Shown: one piece after another, positions 1 to 10,871 of the stretch
Position numbering within the stretch: the stretch's first letter is position 1
How the letters are laid out: each line of letters opens with the position of its first letter
Assembly: GCA_910584405.1 (NCBI GenBank)
Contig: CAJUAL010000008.1
Coordinates: forward strand, 30,314-94,313
Origin: an uncultured Vampirovibrio sp.
GTDB lineage: Bacteria > Cyanobacteriota > Vampirovibrionia > Gastranaerophilales > Gastranaerophilaceae
DNA: 64,000 bases
Direction: 5' to 3'
Notes under the pieces: model-generated
Told to the model about the DNA's origin: nothing
What the model saw: the letters and a program-made list of their open reading frames with translations, nothing else
Databases searched by the model: none
Made by a program: the position numbers and the translations under genes

Positions 1-3000
1 GAATCCTGATGAAAGAGCTGAGATTGTTCATAATAAATTTAATGATGATATTAATTTAGCATTTGAAGATTACTATGAGCATTATTCTTTTAATAAAGAA
101 GTATTTGAAGGTCTTCAAGCTCCTATATTCTGGGATGGTAAAGATGTTATTAAAAATGGTAAACCTACAGGTAATATCTTTAAGTTTGGTAATCTTAATT
201 TCAGATATACTGATGAAAATGGTAATGTATCTGTAAGAAGTATTATAGATTATATAGAAGATGCATTTAAAGAATTACATCCGGATGAATTAGCTTATTT
301 CGGCAAATTTGAACCTTTTATGATATGTGGTGAAGATTTCTCTACTGCATACGGAGATGTAATCGATAATGCTTTTATGCGAATGTTTGTTGATAGAATG
401 AATAGTCATTTACAAGATGCTTTTGATTATTTAGCTCCTATCAGAGATAATATTCAATCAACGTTAACTTATAAGAATCAACTTAAAGTTATAAGTGAAC
501 AACTTCCAAATGATTATAAAAATGATCGTTATTGGGGATTTGTTATTGCTAATCTCTTAGCTAATCATTATATAGCAGATATTGCCATTCAAGAATTATT
601 CACAGGTTATACTTTTGAATTTAAGAATGCTCTTGATTGGGCTAAGCGTGCATCTCAAGGTGTTAGACCCGGTTCTAAAACTAGAAGTAATACAACTTAT
701 ACTCAGATTATCGTAAGTGATGTTAAACTTAGAGATAATATGATTGATAAAATTGTAGCGCCTTTTGTTAAATCAGATGAAACTACAACTAATACTCTTC
801 GACGCAGATTTGGTATTGATAAGATTACAACAGCAGATGCATTTAATATCATAACTCAAGATGAATGTATAGCTCGTTTTAAAGCTATGGGTAGTTATAA
901 TAGTTTTACTTTACCTTCCGGTAAAACTCTTAAAGATATTGTGGAAGATGAAGATAGTCCTATTAGTTCGCAAGATTATGCACGTATCGTTGAACAGCTA
1001 AAGTATTACTTCTATAAACGTGGTAAGTCTACGTTAAATAATAGATTTAATACTGATATTGTATTTTCACATCAAGATAAAAATTCAACTCTTGTTGTAT
1101 TCAAACGTATGTATAAGGGTACAAATTATGAAACTCTTTATGATTGGATGAAACAAGAAGGTATTGATTCTATTAACTTTGCATCTGGGCATAAAGTTGG
1201 TGGTTTACCTCAAGTTAAGCTCTTTAATATTGCTAATAATGAACAGGATGCTATTCTTAATATTCAATATAATGAATCTACTAATCGTTATGAATTAAAG
1301 AATTATCCTAAAGGTATTGATGCTTTTAAACATACGCTTAGTCATAGTAATCTCTATGTGCAACAAGAAGTGCCTTCTCATTTAATGGATGAAGAGAATA
1401 AGATTGGTACTCAGCTTCAAAAACGTATTCTTGATAATCTTGTATTTAATGGAGAATACTCTATTGCTGGTACTGTACGTAAAGGTAAAACTGGAGATAA
1501 ATCTTTTGATAAAGCTGGTATATTTGAATATTATCAAATGCTTCTTGCTACTAACGCTAATGATGAAATGTATCGTTTGCTTTCTGATTGGGGAGCTGTT
1601 GATGATAAAGGTAATATCAAATATAAATCTATTAATGATAAGAATGTAGTTGAAGTTAATTTAGATTTAGTTCTCGCTGATCTTCGTAGATACTTTAATG
1701 AAACTGAAATTGATAGAAACTTTATCAAAGCTACTATGATGGTAGACGGTAGACCTTTTATACCTTTTTATCATCCTACAATTAAAAGTAGAATTGAATC
1801 TGTTCTATTAGCTCGTATTACACGTAGAGTTACCAATCTTAAACTTAAAGGTGCTCACGTTACTATTCAGCCTGATACTTTCTTACAACCTGCATCTATT
1901 ACGTTGGACAAAAAAGGGTTAATCAAAGGAACTCAAGCTAATGTTTCTAGAATGTATCATGAAGGTCAAATTAAGTTCTCTGATGATTATTGGAAACTTA
2001 GAGCTGAACTCAATGATGATGGTAGTATTAAGAGAGATGTTAATGGTACTCCTATAATTAAGAAAGATGCTGATTTTAAACTTCAAAGTGAATGGTGGGA
2101 AGAAGTTAAACAAGAAGATGGTTCTATTAAACAGATATTTCATCCTGCTGAAATTATTCTTAATAATTGGGATTCTCGATTTAAATTAGATGCTGATGGT
2201 AATCTAGATTTAAATACTGTTCCTGAGAATCTTAGAACGATGTTTGGTATTCGTATTCCTACTGAAGGTCATCAATCTATGTTTGTTGCTAAAGTTGTAG
2301 GAGTTTTGAACAATGGTGCAAGTCAAGCTATTGTTCCTGAACATCTTGTTACACGTACTGGTTGGGACTATGATATTGATAGTATTTATCTTTCTATGAA
2401 AGAATTTGATGTAATTAACGGTAATTACGTTGAATATACTAAGAATAACACTAATGCATATAAACGTCAATCTTTAGAATATGTTGCAGATATTTATTTT
2501 GCTAAAGCTAAAGATTCGCTTAAACAAGATTATCTTAAAGTTAAAGTTCCTTTAATTAATCGACTTGGAGATATTAATGAAAGAATTAATACTCAAACTA
2601 GAGTAAATGATCCTGTATTAACTAGATTAAAAACTGAATATGCAAATCTTCAAAGAGAACGTTTTTATTCAAAAAATATTTCTGAACGTGAAGCTCTAGC
2701 TAAAGCAATGGAAGCTAAAGAAGCTGAAATTGAATCTTATAATACAACTAATCTAAATCCTGTTATAACTGATTCGGAACTTAAAGCTCTTTATGATGAA
2801 AAAACTGAAATCTATTCTAAACTTAAAGAAGCTAAGAAAGATTATGATGCCAAATATAAAGAATTTATAGATAAGACTGTTACTACTAAGTGGAATGAAC
2901 TTAATGATTATGGAAGAATGCCAAGAGCTGCTAAAGATAATGCTATTATTGATACTTGGATTGGTATTCATTCTGATCTTAAGAATACTCTTAATAAAGA

Positions 3001-6000
3001 AAAACCTAATGAGTTTGAACATAGTAAATCTGCTGCTTCTTATATAAATAAAATTGCTGGTTATGATAACTCTATGATGAATCAACATTTTCTTATTGAC
3101 CAAATTAAGATTCGTAATATTAACAATAATATTGCAGTGCTTAAAGGTCAATCTATTGCAGCAGATAATGCTCTATCTATCATGGGTTTTACTGAAACTA
3201 AACTCTCCGATGATTTTGCTATTCCTATTAGACTTAATTTTAGTGATATTTCTGGATATAATGAAGATATTCCTAATAAAGCTGAATGGGCTAAGAAACA
3301 AATTCTTAAAGCTTTTAAAGAAGAGAAGTTATCTAATGGAGAACGTAGTATTGAAATTAATGTAGATGATAGTACAATCACTGTTTGGTGTCGTAGTTTA
3401 TATAATAATGATTATGGTACTTGGACAGATATAAATGATGAACCTATATCAGCTCAACGTTCTGAATTAACTTCTCATATTCTTGATGCTGTTAAGGACA
3501 ATCTTTGGTTTAATCTTAATACTTATACTGTTGGTAATACCGCATTATTAGCTTCATTCCCTATAAGTTGGAATGCTAATTTAAAAACTAAAAATGCTAA
3601 AGTTGAAGGTGTTAATAGATATATTTATTCAGCTCTTATTGAATCTCAGCAAATCATTAGTGATTTTGTTACTAATATTTCTATCAAATCTATAGAGAAC
3701 TCTAATAACTTTACTAATATTAGTTTTCATAATGTTCGCAGTGATTATATGATTGACACTGTAACTGTTATGAGTAAACTTCTTATTAATAAAGGTGAAT
3801 CTCTTAAAGATTTTATTAAAGATTATTTTGCATTTAATCAAGATAATGTAGGTCTTAAAGCTGTTATTAATAAAATTAATAAATTTCTTGCACAAGAAGA
3901 TTTATCTAATTTTACTATAGCTAAAGCTCATGAACATGGTTTAACTATAAATCAAAATCAAGTTCAAGCTATGGCTAGATTTATTGAAGCTCTTGCTGAA
4001 AAAATTGGAATTACAGCTTATGAAATAAATAGTGGAATTAAGAACAAAGCTAAAACTATAACTGAACTTGATTCTTTATTTAAAGAAGGTCAAAACTACA
4101 AACATAATGTTGAAGATCTTGAAGCATATGCTAATTATCTTAATCGTCAACTTGAAGTTTTAGATTATTATATGTACGTTGATAAAGCTGTAAATGCTAT
4201 GAAACGTGCACAAGGATGTCTTATTACTGAAAAGAAAGGTGCTGGTCCTAAAACTTCTGAAAGTAATAAACTTTTTGAATCTATTGCTATGCTTCAACAT
4301 AATATCAATACTTTAGTTCAAAATGCAAAAGACGCTAAAGTTCCTGACACTATGATTGATGAACTTCTTTATAAATACTATAGTGTAAATGCTATTACAG
4401 ATAAAGGTAAAGTTATAGATGATTGGATTGATAAAGCGAATGATTATCTTTTATCTATTACAGATGTTGAAGATAAACCTATTCAATTAAGTAAACCTAA
4501 ATCTCCTTTTAGAATAGGTAATCAATCGATGATTGAAGCTATATTTCCATCTATTACTGATCCTAATTGGACTATAGAAGATAGTGCTTATCCTATTCTT
4601 CAACAACAATTATATTCTACTAATGAGATGTCTGTTAATATGTTTCATGATATATTCATTAGTGAGAATCCTCTTTTCAAAGATAAGATTAATTATTGTA
4701 TGGCTAAACTTGGTCAGAATAATAATCCTGAACTTAGAGAAGCTCTTATTAATTATGCTATAATTGATAAGATTCGAGATATGTCATTCTTTAATGATAA
4801 TAGTAAAAGTCCAGAAGCTGTTCTTGAAGATAGAGCTAAACTTTTAGGTTGTACTAGAATTATTAAGAATAATAAAAATGAATTTAGATTCCAATTAGCT
4901 ACTGATTTATCACTTACATCAGTTAATCTTAAAACATGGTATAATGAAACTGAAAATAGACCTTATACTCATGCTGAAAAAATAGCTATGTTTAAAGATT
5001 TACCAGTAGGTATTCAATTAGCTATGGTTAAAAATACATTAACTGATGGTAAATATGTAGTAGTTAATGGACAATATATTACTAAAGGTAATCTTAAGCT
5101 TAATCCTAATCATATTCTTTCTTTATTGTCTTCAAATACTATGGAAAGTCTTATTATAAGAAATGGTTACATAGGTATTTCAACTAAAGAAAGTGATGAT
5201 GTTGATTTTACTAGAGATACATTCTTTCAACTTATTAATAGTCCTGATGAATATTGTCGTATTCTTGGTGAAAATCTAGTTAAATACGCATTTTGGATTA
5301 ATAAACTTGATTTCGGTCGTAATCTATCTAAATATATTCCTATTGATCTTTATGGTAGATTTAAAACTAAAAATGATGGTTATATAAGTGCTTATAAGAC
5401 TACTTGGGGAGATCAATTCGATTCTATTAATTTTGAATCTATTGATGGTACTAGCGATAAAGATATAAGACTTGCGATGAAAAAACAAGGTATTACCGAT
5501 GGAGGTAGTAACTTTAGATCAAATAATGCAGCTCTTTATAATTATGCTAATGCTTTATATGCTAGTCAGTCTAATGAAGATAATATTCTTCTTAGAGATA
5601 ATAAAGAACTTGATCGTTTTATTGAAGCATTTATTAGAGCTAATTCTGAGAATACTCGTATCGTTAAATATATGAAACCTGAATATATTTATGATACTAA
5701 TAGTGGTAAACAAAGAGTTAAAGATCAAACCCCTACTTTTACTAAGATTACTAAAAGTAATTTATCAAGAAATGCTTTTGGACTTAAAGGAGGAGTTGCA
5801 AATGAATGGCATAATGATGTTGATCCTGAAGTTCGACAGTATATAGAAGATGCTCTCAATAGTATTCTTAAATATGCAATTATTGTTAAACATAATGATA
5901 TATGGAACATTGTTGGTCAAATGATTGTTGAACCTATAGCATTTGTTAATAATTCTCGTTATGCTAATGATATGTATCTTAAGACTCGTGAAAAAGTTAT

Positions 6001-9000
6001 AGATAAAGAACTTACTGGTCTTAAGAAATCTTATAAAGCTAAATTACCAGAAGGTACTCTTTATAAACGTTTTGATATTAATGATTGTACTTTTTATTAT
6101 CCTATTAATAAAACATTTAAATCTGAATATCTAACTACAGCTAATGATTACTTTAAATATAACATTGAATCTCAAGAAATATACGAGAAAATAGCTACAG
6201 TTCTTAGTAAGTTCTATCGTAAATTTAATAGTTCTGTTACTAATACTGAATCTCATGGGAGTTTAACACAAGCTATTGATGCAGCTACAAGTAATGCAGA
6301 TATTACTATTTATATTGGAAATGAATCTGATACTAATAGAGGTCTTATTGCTAATGATGATGTTATTACTATATCAACTCAGCGACTCATCGAGGATTCG
6401 TATAATACCGAAACATTGCCTGCTAATATCAAAAATTTGGCACTAATCGCCAACGGAGAGCCACTTTCTCAACTAGAACAATTAAAAGTTCAAGGACAAA
6501 TTTTTAAGGGCTTAGAGAGTCTTATTCAAAGGCTAAATCCAACAAATATTAGTGCAATTCAAGCTGATGGTATTAATGATATTATAGTTGATTATATTGG
6601 TATTAAAAAGAATGCTACAACTACAGTTCATACTATTAATAGTATAACTCCTAAGTTCTCTATGGTTTTAGATACTCAGTTTGTAGCAGATGATAATACT
6701 GGATTAGGTATATCAAATCTAGAATTTATTAATACTCTCTATGAAGTTGAGAAGACAGCTATTGGTAATACTAAGTTACTTCGAGATGAAATGTCTATCA
6801 TGGGAGAACTTAATACTGATTTAGAGAAACTAGACGCTAGAGCTAAAGATGAAATAGCTAAACTAGGTAGGGATATGAATAATCTTCCTAATTACATTGA
6901 TACTTTCAAGTATAATGCTAGAATATTTGAGAGTGTTAAAGATATGATTAATAATATAGTCATTGATTTAAATACTAATAGTATTGCCGATTTATGGACT
7001 AAGAAGACTCCTGCTAATCGTAAACAATGGGTTACTGATTTAAATAAACTTAGTAGTCTCATTAAATCTCAAACTTATATTGAAGATTTAAATCCTATTG
7101 ATGAAGCTAGTTTTGAAAATGCTTCTCAAACTATTAAAGATTCAATTAAAGATTTTAATGAAGCTCTTCTTAATCTTAAAGGTTTATATGCGGAAATAAT
7201 TCCTCTTAAGCGCAAAGTTATTGATGCTTCTAAGATTTATTTTGGTATTATGATGAATCAAAAATCACATAATGCTAACTTTAATACTAAATTTAAATAT
7301 ATTCAAGATAAACTTGTTGAAACTGGATTTGAATCTGATGATATTGGTCCATATCTTGTAACTGAGAAAGATATTCAAGAAAATATTCGTACTATGCTTG
7401 GTGATAATCTTGATTTATCTACTGCTATTAAATGGTTAGATTCTGCTGCACAAAGTGGAATTCCTATTATTGATACAGTTCTTTCTCAATATGAACTTCA
7501 TGCTCTTAATGCTACCGAATTTGCTCTTAATAAAAACAAGCAAACATTTGCATTATTCAAGAAGTATCCTAACTTCTATTCAGAGAAATCTAATGGTAAA
7601 CCTAATATCAAATTTTCACAAGCTCGTTCTAACGATTTTAGATCTAAGTTTATCAATGATAATAATGCGCAATTAACTACTCCATTTGATATAGTTAAAG
7701 CCGCATTCGATTATGCTCAAGCTAAAGCCTCTATATACGATGAATATATTCGTGAAAGAAAAGCTCTTGAACCTGCACTTGAATCTGATGATTTTATTAC
7801 AGTTAAAAATGCACAAGATGCTTTAGCTAAACTTGAAAAAGCTCATATTAAACGAGTAAAAGCTGCTAATAAAGGTATCTATTCAACAATGAATGTTTCT
7901 ATTCCTGCTGAATATAAAGGAAGACTTGAATTAAAACTAGAAGATGTATATGCTAATCCTAAAGCATATTTTCCTAACCTTACTGATACTGAAGCGTATT
8001 ATTATACTAAACTTATAGAACGTGTTTATAAATCTAAGATACGTAAGAAGTTTGCTCAAGTAAATGGTATTAAACTTAAAGTTCAAGGTCAAACTACTAA
8101 TAAAGTTCTTCTTGAAATTAAAGTTTGTCGTCCTGAATATCGTGATGGTAAATTTAGTAAACTTACTAAAAATGATATTGATATGATTGTTGAAATGCAA
8201 GAACTATTTGCAGAACTTAATGATGTTGCTATGCCTAACACTGTTAAAGGTGCAAACTTCTTTCCAACATTTATATCTGCTAGTTATAGAGATGTTCTTA
8301 AACAAGCTGTTGGATGGCACGAATTACAAGATGATGATTATAAGAATACATTAAGTGGTGAAACTCAATATTATCTTAAAGCTACAGCTCTTAATCGTCC
8401 AGAAGTTAGAGGTAGAATTAAATATGATCTTTATTCTATAACTAATGTTGATACTTATAACGCTTTAATTGAAAAAGCTAATAATATAGCTAAACATAGA
8501 AATTATCATAAGCCTATAACTTCTATTAGCGATATAGTTGAATATAATCAAACCCTATCTGATAAGCAAATGAATGAGCTTAAAGATAGAATGAATTATG
8601 ATCCTCTTAATGTAACTCTTAATTATATTAATCAACTTAAACGTATTAAGATTAATCGTGATTTTGAACCTGAACTTAATCTTCTTCAAACTATTCTTTC
8701 TATGCCTGAGTTTCAAGCTAGAGAATACGGTGTTAAGAGTAAAAACATTATTAATAAAGTTTTATCTCTTTATACTAAGAAAACTGAAGTTGTTACTAAG
8801 AAAGGTAAAGATACTTATGCTTTTGAAAGATTTAAAGCTTTTTATGATGCTTTTGAAGGTAAGAATCGTATTAATACATTAACTGATCAACTTCTTAATA
8901 CACTTCATACAGTTAATAGTAAATCTCTTATGTGGATGAACTTAACTGCTGCTTTAAAGAATATTGGTACAGGTCATATTAATATTGTAAGTGAAGCAAC

Positions 9001-10528
9001 TGGTGGTGAATTTACTACTAAAGCTACACTTCTTAAAGCTCATGAAATGTATGTTAAAGCTCTTCCATCATTATGGGCATCACTTGGTGAATATACTTGT
9101 GATAATCTTGATGCAGCTTTAATGAAGTTAGCAGGTAATATTTTTGAAGATCATATTGAAGCTGGTGTAGATACTAAGACTAATATTGTTTCTCTTGGTA
9201 TGTCTAAATGGGATAATATAATGTTCTCTCCTAATACTATTGGTGAACATTATCTTCAATTCGCTACATTCCTATCTGCTATGCAAACTCATAGAATTGT
9301 TGCTGGTTCTATTATGAACTATGATCAATTCGTATTCTCACTTAGAGAAAAAAAGTTTGAACAAATGGTAGATGCTGATACTTTTACTAGATATAAAAAT
9401 TATAAGACTAAACAAGAATCTCTTAAAGGTAATAATATTGAATTTGTAGATTATCTTTCAAGATTCATTTCTTATAAAGCTAATAACTTTACTAAAGAAT
9501 GGAAAAACAATTATGTTAAAGCTTATAAAGAAGCACTAAAAGATGCCAAGAAAAAGTTTGAATCTAATCATACTACTCTGTATGATTCGTTTGAACTTAA
9601 AGAAGGTATTGCTTCAATTAAAGAAAATAGTGGTATAACTCTTGAAGATTTTGCTAAATTCTTAGGTAAAGTTAAAGGCGTTAATCATAGTCTTCATGGT
9701 ATTTATAATACTTTTGATAAATCTATGCTATCTGGTAAGATGTGGGGAGAAGTTATTCTTCAATTCCGTAAATGGCTTCGTCCTAACTTTATTAGATATT
9801 GGGGTAAACGTGTAGGTAAAATTGTATTTGATGAACGTCTTGAATCTTATAGAAGTGGTGCTTACATGGATATGATAAATTTTATATTATCCAATGGTAA
9901 AAGTGCTTATAGAGAAACTATTGATAAAGCTATAGAAAATGGAGAAGATATTGATTTTGCTACTAAAGCTAAAGCTATATTCAATGGGTTCTGCGGTTTA
10001 TTACATTGGTTCAAAGATATAAACTTTAGATATAATACTTTACCTCAAGCTCAAAAAGCTAATATTAAAAGAGCTATGTTTAATTTTACAACTCTTGTTG
10101 GTTTATCTCTTATTGCTGCAAGTATGTATGCTGCAAAAGATGATGACGATGAACTTGATGAAAATCTATTCTTTGCTCTTGCTTGTTATACTATTTATGG
10201 TGTTCAAACTGAACTTTATGAAACTTCACCTTGGGGTCTTTATTCATTCTATAAACGTACTATGGAAGCACCTATACCTTTTGAAACAAGTATATCTAAT
10301 GTCCTTAATCTTGCGTATTGGACACTTATTGCTCCAATGATTGTAGATGATGAAGAAATGCTTTATGATAGAGGTACATATAAAGATGAAGATAAACGTT
10401 GGATTGCATTTAAGAAAACTATTCCGTTATTCAATCAATACAGCAAGATGTTCTATTTACCAAAGAACAATACATATTATATGCAACAGAACCCAATACT
10501 ACAGATGATAGTTGAACTAAATAAGTAA
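1..10528 (+). CDS. Giant virion RNA-polymerase-like protein, C-terminal >3500 residues (partial at left edge)
   Basis: The frame is open from the first bases (first full codon at position 2), so the true start lies before the window; the ATG at 320 is internal. The diagnostic site is GWDYDIDSIYL (codons from 2360), a D-x-D-x-D metal-binding motif like the one in the double-psi beta-barrel of crAss-like phage virion RNA polymerases (phi14:2 gp66 family). By family knowledge these enzymes are packaged in the virion, enter the host with the DNA and transcribe early genes. The remaining ~2700 residues are mostly Lys/Asn/Glu-rich helical sequence, with hydrophobic helices near the C-terminus (around 10080-10130, 10170-10200 and 10310-10340), followed by acidic patches. 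The size suggests a polymerase fused to other ejected cargo. A patch near 6370-6545 uses different codons from its surroundings. The polymerase assignment rests on the motif and genome context; the role of the C-terminal part is unknown. Confidence 0.85.
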   Translation, partial: NPDERAEIVHNKFNDDINLAFEDYYEHYSFNKEVFEGLQAPIFWDGKDVIKNGKPTGNIFKFGNLNFRYTDENGNVSVRSIIDYIEDAFKELHPDELAYFGKFEPFMICGEDFSTAYGDVIDNAFMRMFVDRMNSHLQDAFDYLAPIRDNIQSTLTYKNQLKVISEQLPNDYKNDRYWGFVIANLLANHYIADIAIQELFTGYTFEFKNALDWAKRASQGVRPGSKTRSNTTYTQIIVSDVKLRDNMIDKIVAPFVKSDETTTNTLRRRFGIDKITTADAFNIITQDECIARFKAMGSYNSFTLPSGKTLKDIVEDEDSPISSQDYARIVEQLKYYFYKRGKSTLNNRFNTDIVFSHQDKNSTLVVFKRMYKGTNYETLYDWMKQEGIDSINFASGHKVGGLPQVKLFNIANNEQDAILNIQYNESTNRYELKNYPKGIDAFKHTLSHSNLYVQQEVPSHLMDEENKIGTQLQKRILDNLVFNGEYSIAGTVRKGKTGDKSFDKAGIFEYYQMLLATNANDEMYRLLSDWGAVDDKGNIKYKSINDKNVVEVNLDLVLADLRRYFNETEIDRNFIKATMMVDGRPFIPFYHPTIKSRIESVLLARITRRVTNLKLKGAHVTIQPDTFLQPASITLDKKGLIKGTQANVSRMYHEGQIKFSDDYWKLRAELNDDGSIKRDVNGTPIIKKDADFKLQSEWWEEVKQEDGSIKQIFHPAEIILNNWDSRFKLDADGNLDLNTVPENLRTMFGIRIPTEGHQSMFVAKVVGVLNNGASQAIVPEHLVTRTGWDYDIDSIYLSMKEFDVINGNYVEYTKNNTNAYKRQSLEYVADIYFAKAKDSLKQDYLKVKVPLINRLGDINERINTQTRVNDPVLTRLKTEYANLQRERFYSKNISEREALAKAMEAKEAEIESYNTTNLNPVITDSELKALYDEKTEIYSKLKEAKKDYDAKYKEFIDKTVTTKWNELNDYGRMPRAAKDNAIIDTWIGIHSDLKNTLNKEKPNEFEHSKSAASYINKIAGYDNSMMNQHFLIDQIKIRNINNNIAVLKGQSIAADNALSIMGFTETKLSDDFAIPIRLNFSDISGYNEDIPNKAEWAKKQILKAFKEEKLSNGERSIEINVDDSTITVWCRSLYNNDYGTWTDINDEPISAQRSELTSHILDAVKDNLWFNLNTYTVGNTALLASFPISWNANLKTKNAKVEGVNRYIYSALIESQQIISDFVTNISIKSIENSNNFTNISFHNVRSDYMIDTVTVMSKLLINKGESLKDFIKDYFAFNQDNVGLKAVINKINKFLAQEDLSNFTIAKAHEHGLTINQNQVQAMARFIEALAEKIGITAYEINSGIKNKAKTITELDSLFKEGQNYKHNVEDLEAYANYLNRQLEVLDYYMYVDKAVNAMKRAQGCLITEKKGAGPKTSESNKLFESIAMLQHNINTLVQNAKDAKVPDTMIDELLYKYYSVNAITDKGKVIDDWIDKANDYLLSITDVEDKPIQLSKPKSPFRIGNQSMIEAIFPSITDPNWTIEDSAYPILQQQLYSTNEMSVNMFHDIFISENPLFKDKINYCMAKLGQNNNPELREALINYAIIDKIRDMSFFNDNSKSPEAVLEDRAKLLGCTRIIKNNKNEFRFQLATDLSLTSVNLKTWYNETENRPYTHAEKIAMFKDLPVGIQLAMVKNTLTDGKYVVVNGQYITKGNLKLNPNHILSLLSSNTMESLIIRNGYIGISTKESDDVDFTRDTFFQLINSPDEYCRILGENLVKYAFWINKLDFGRNLSKYIPIDLYGRFKTKNDGYISAYKTTWGDQFDSINFESIDGTSDKDIRLAMKKQGITDGGSNFRSNNAALYNYANALYASQSNEDNILLRDNKELDRFIEAFIRANSENTRIVKYMKPEYIYDTNSGKQRVKDQTPTFTKITKSNLSRNAFGLKGGVANEWHNDVDPEVRQYIEDALNSILKYAIIVKHNDIWNIVGQMIVEPIAFVNNSRYANDMYLKTREKVIDKELTGLKKSYKAKLPEGTLYKRFDINDCTFYYPINKTFKSEYLTTANDYFKYNIESQEIYEKIATVLSKFYRKFNSSVTNTESHGSLTQAIDAATSNADITIYIGNESDTNRGLIANDDVITISTQRLIEDSYNTETLPANIKNLALIANGEPLSQLEQLKVQGQIFKGLESLIQRLNPTNISAIQADGINDIIVDYIGIKKNATTTVHTINSITPKFSMVLDTQFVADDNTGLGISNLEFINTLYEVEKTAIGNTKLLRDEMSIMGELNTDLEKLDARAKDEIAKLGRDMNNLPNYIDTFKYNARIFESVKDMINNIVIDLNTNSIADLWTKKTPANRKQWVTDLNKLSSLIKSQTYIEDLNPIDEASFENASQTIKDSIKDFNEALLNLKGLYAEIIPLKRKVIDASKIYFGIMMNQKSHNANFNTKFKYIQDKLVETGFESDDIGPYLVTEKDIQENIRTMLGDNLDLSTAIKWLDSAAQSGIPIIDTVLSQYELHALNATEFALNKNKQTFALFKKYPNFYSEKSNGKPNIKFSQARSNDFRSKFINDNNAQLTTPFDIVKAAFDYAQAKASIYDEYIRERKALEPALESDDFITVKNAQDALAKLEKAHIKRVKAANKGIYSTMNVSIPAEYKGRLELKLEDVYANPKAYFPNLTDTEAYYYTKLIERVYKSKIRKKFAQVNGIKLKVQGQTTNKVLLEIKVCRPEYRDGKFSKLTKNDIDMIVEMQELFAELNDVAMPNTVKGANFFPTFISASYRDVLKQAVGWHELQDDDYKNTLSGETQYYLKATALNRPEVRGRIKYDLYSITNVDTYNALIEKANNIAKHRNYHKPITSISDIVEYNQTLSDKQMNELKDRMNYDPLNVTLNYINQLKRIKINRDFEPELNLLQTILSMPEFQAREYGVKSKNIINKVLSLYTKKTEVVTKKGKDTYAFERFKAFYDAFEGKNRINTLTDQLLNTLHTVNSKSLMWMNLTAALKNIGTGHINIVSEATGGEFTTKATLLKAHEMYVKALPSLWASLGEYTCDNLDAALMKLAGNIFEDHIEAGVDTKTNIVSLGMSKWDNIMFSPNTIGEHYLQFATFLSAMQTHRIVAGSIMNYDQFVFSLREKKFEQMVDADTFTRYKNYKTKQESLKGNNIEFVDYLSRFISYKANNFTKEWKNNYVKAYKEALKDAKKKFESNHTTLYDSFELKEGIASIKENSGITLEDFAKFLGKVKGVNHSLHGIYNTFDKSMLSGKMWGEVILQFRKWLRPNFIRYWGKRVGKIVFDERLESYRSGAYMDMINFILSNGKSAYRETIDKAIENGEDIDFATKAKAIFNGFCGLLHWFKDINFRYNTLPQAQKANIKRAMFNFTTLVGLSLIAASMYAAKDDDDELDENLFFALACYTIYGVQTELYETSPWGLYSFYKRTMEAPIPFETSISNVLNLAYWTLIAPMIVDDEEMLYDRGTYKDEDKRWIAFKKTIPLFNQYSKMFYLPKNNTYYMQQNPILQMIVELNK

Positions 10529-10545
10529 GGATTTTTGTTGGACTT

Positions 10546-10596
10546 AAAAAAATGAGAGAGGGCTTTCAGATAATACTGTCAGTCCTCTCTCTTTTT
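10546..10596. terminator. Bidirectional intrinsic terminator between convergent arms
   Basis: GAGAGAGG (10554-10561) pairs with CCTCTCTC (10584-10591). The stem is flanked by a seven-A run on the left and TTTTT on the right, so it can stop transcripts from either side. It lies just after the giant gene and before the last minus-strand gene, as expected for a convergent junction. Confidence 0.8.
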
Positions 10597-10631
10597 GTAT
10601 CTATACTAAACCTAATACTGTTAGTGCTAAC

Positions 10632-10686
10632 GCTAGATTCCTCTCGCTTCCACATCTATCCCTCTACTGGGGTCTACATAGTTCCG
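10632..10686 (+). repeat. Dispersed palindromic element, copy A
   Basis: It carries GCTAGATTCCTCTCGC, the core CCCTCTACTGGGG (10660-10672) and then TCTACATAGTTCCGC. The opening GCTAGATTCC is shared with copy E at 37092. It ends in GTTCCGCTATG, the boundary motif seen at the other end of other copies. Confidence 0.8.
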
Positions 10687-10781
10687 CTATGTTTATAATC
10701 ATTATATTGATAATTCTATTGGCAAACTTGTTAGTGATTATGATTATAAAGAAAGCATTTTTAGTACTATTAGTAATACTA

Positions 10782-10838
10782 GATGAGCTTTCCAATCCCC
10801 AATAGGGAAAGTGCTTTGTGGTTGCGTGCGGAACTAAG
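10782..10838 (-). repeat. Dispersed palindromic element, copy B
   Basis: Inverted relative to copy A. On the plus strand it reads GATGAGCTTTCCAATCCCC, then AATAGGGAAAG and GGTTGCGTGCGGAACT. The outer GATGAGCTTT and GCGGAACT ends match those of copies E, G and I. Confidence 0.85.
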
Positions 10839-10867
10839 CATAGCACTTGTAACAGCACTATGCTTAG
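10834..10867. terminator. Ten-base-pair hairpin after the last minus-strand gene
   Basis: CTAAGCATAG (10834-10843) pairs perfectly with CTATGCTTAG (10858-10867). It lies directly downstream of the stop of the minus-strand gene at 10872 and overlaps the end of element copy B. There is no clear U-tract, so it may stabilise the transcript end or belong to the element. Confidence 0.45.
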
Positions 10868-10871
10868 AAGA

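Larger units (their letters stand above)
10597..10871. other. Gene-free convergent spacer holding two palindromic elements
   Basis: Together with the terminator this makes a 343-base stretch without a credible gene. It contains one element copy in plus orientation (10632-10686), one in minus orientation (10782-10838), about 95 bases of AT-rich sequence between them, and a ten-base-pair hairpin at 10834-10867. The minus-strand open frame through here consists mostly of repeat sequence and is not convincing as a gene. Confidence 0.6.
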
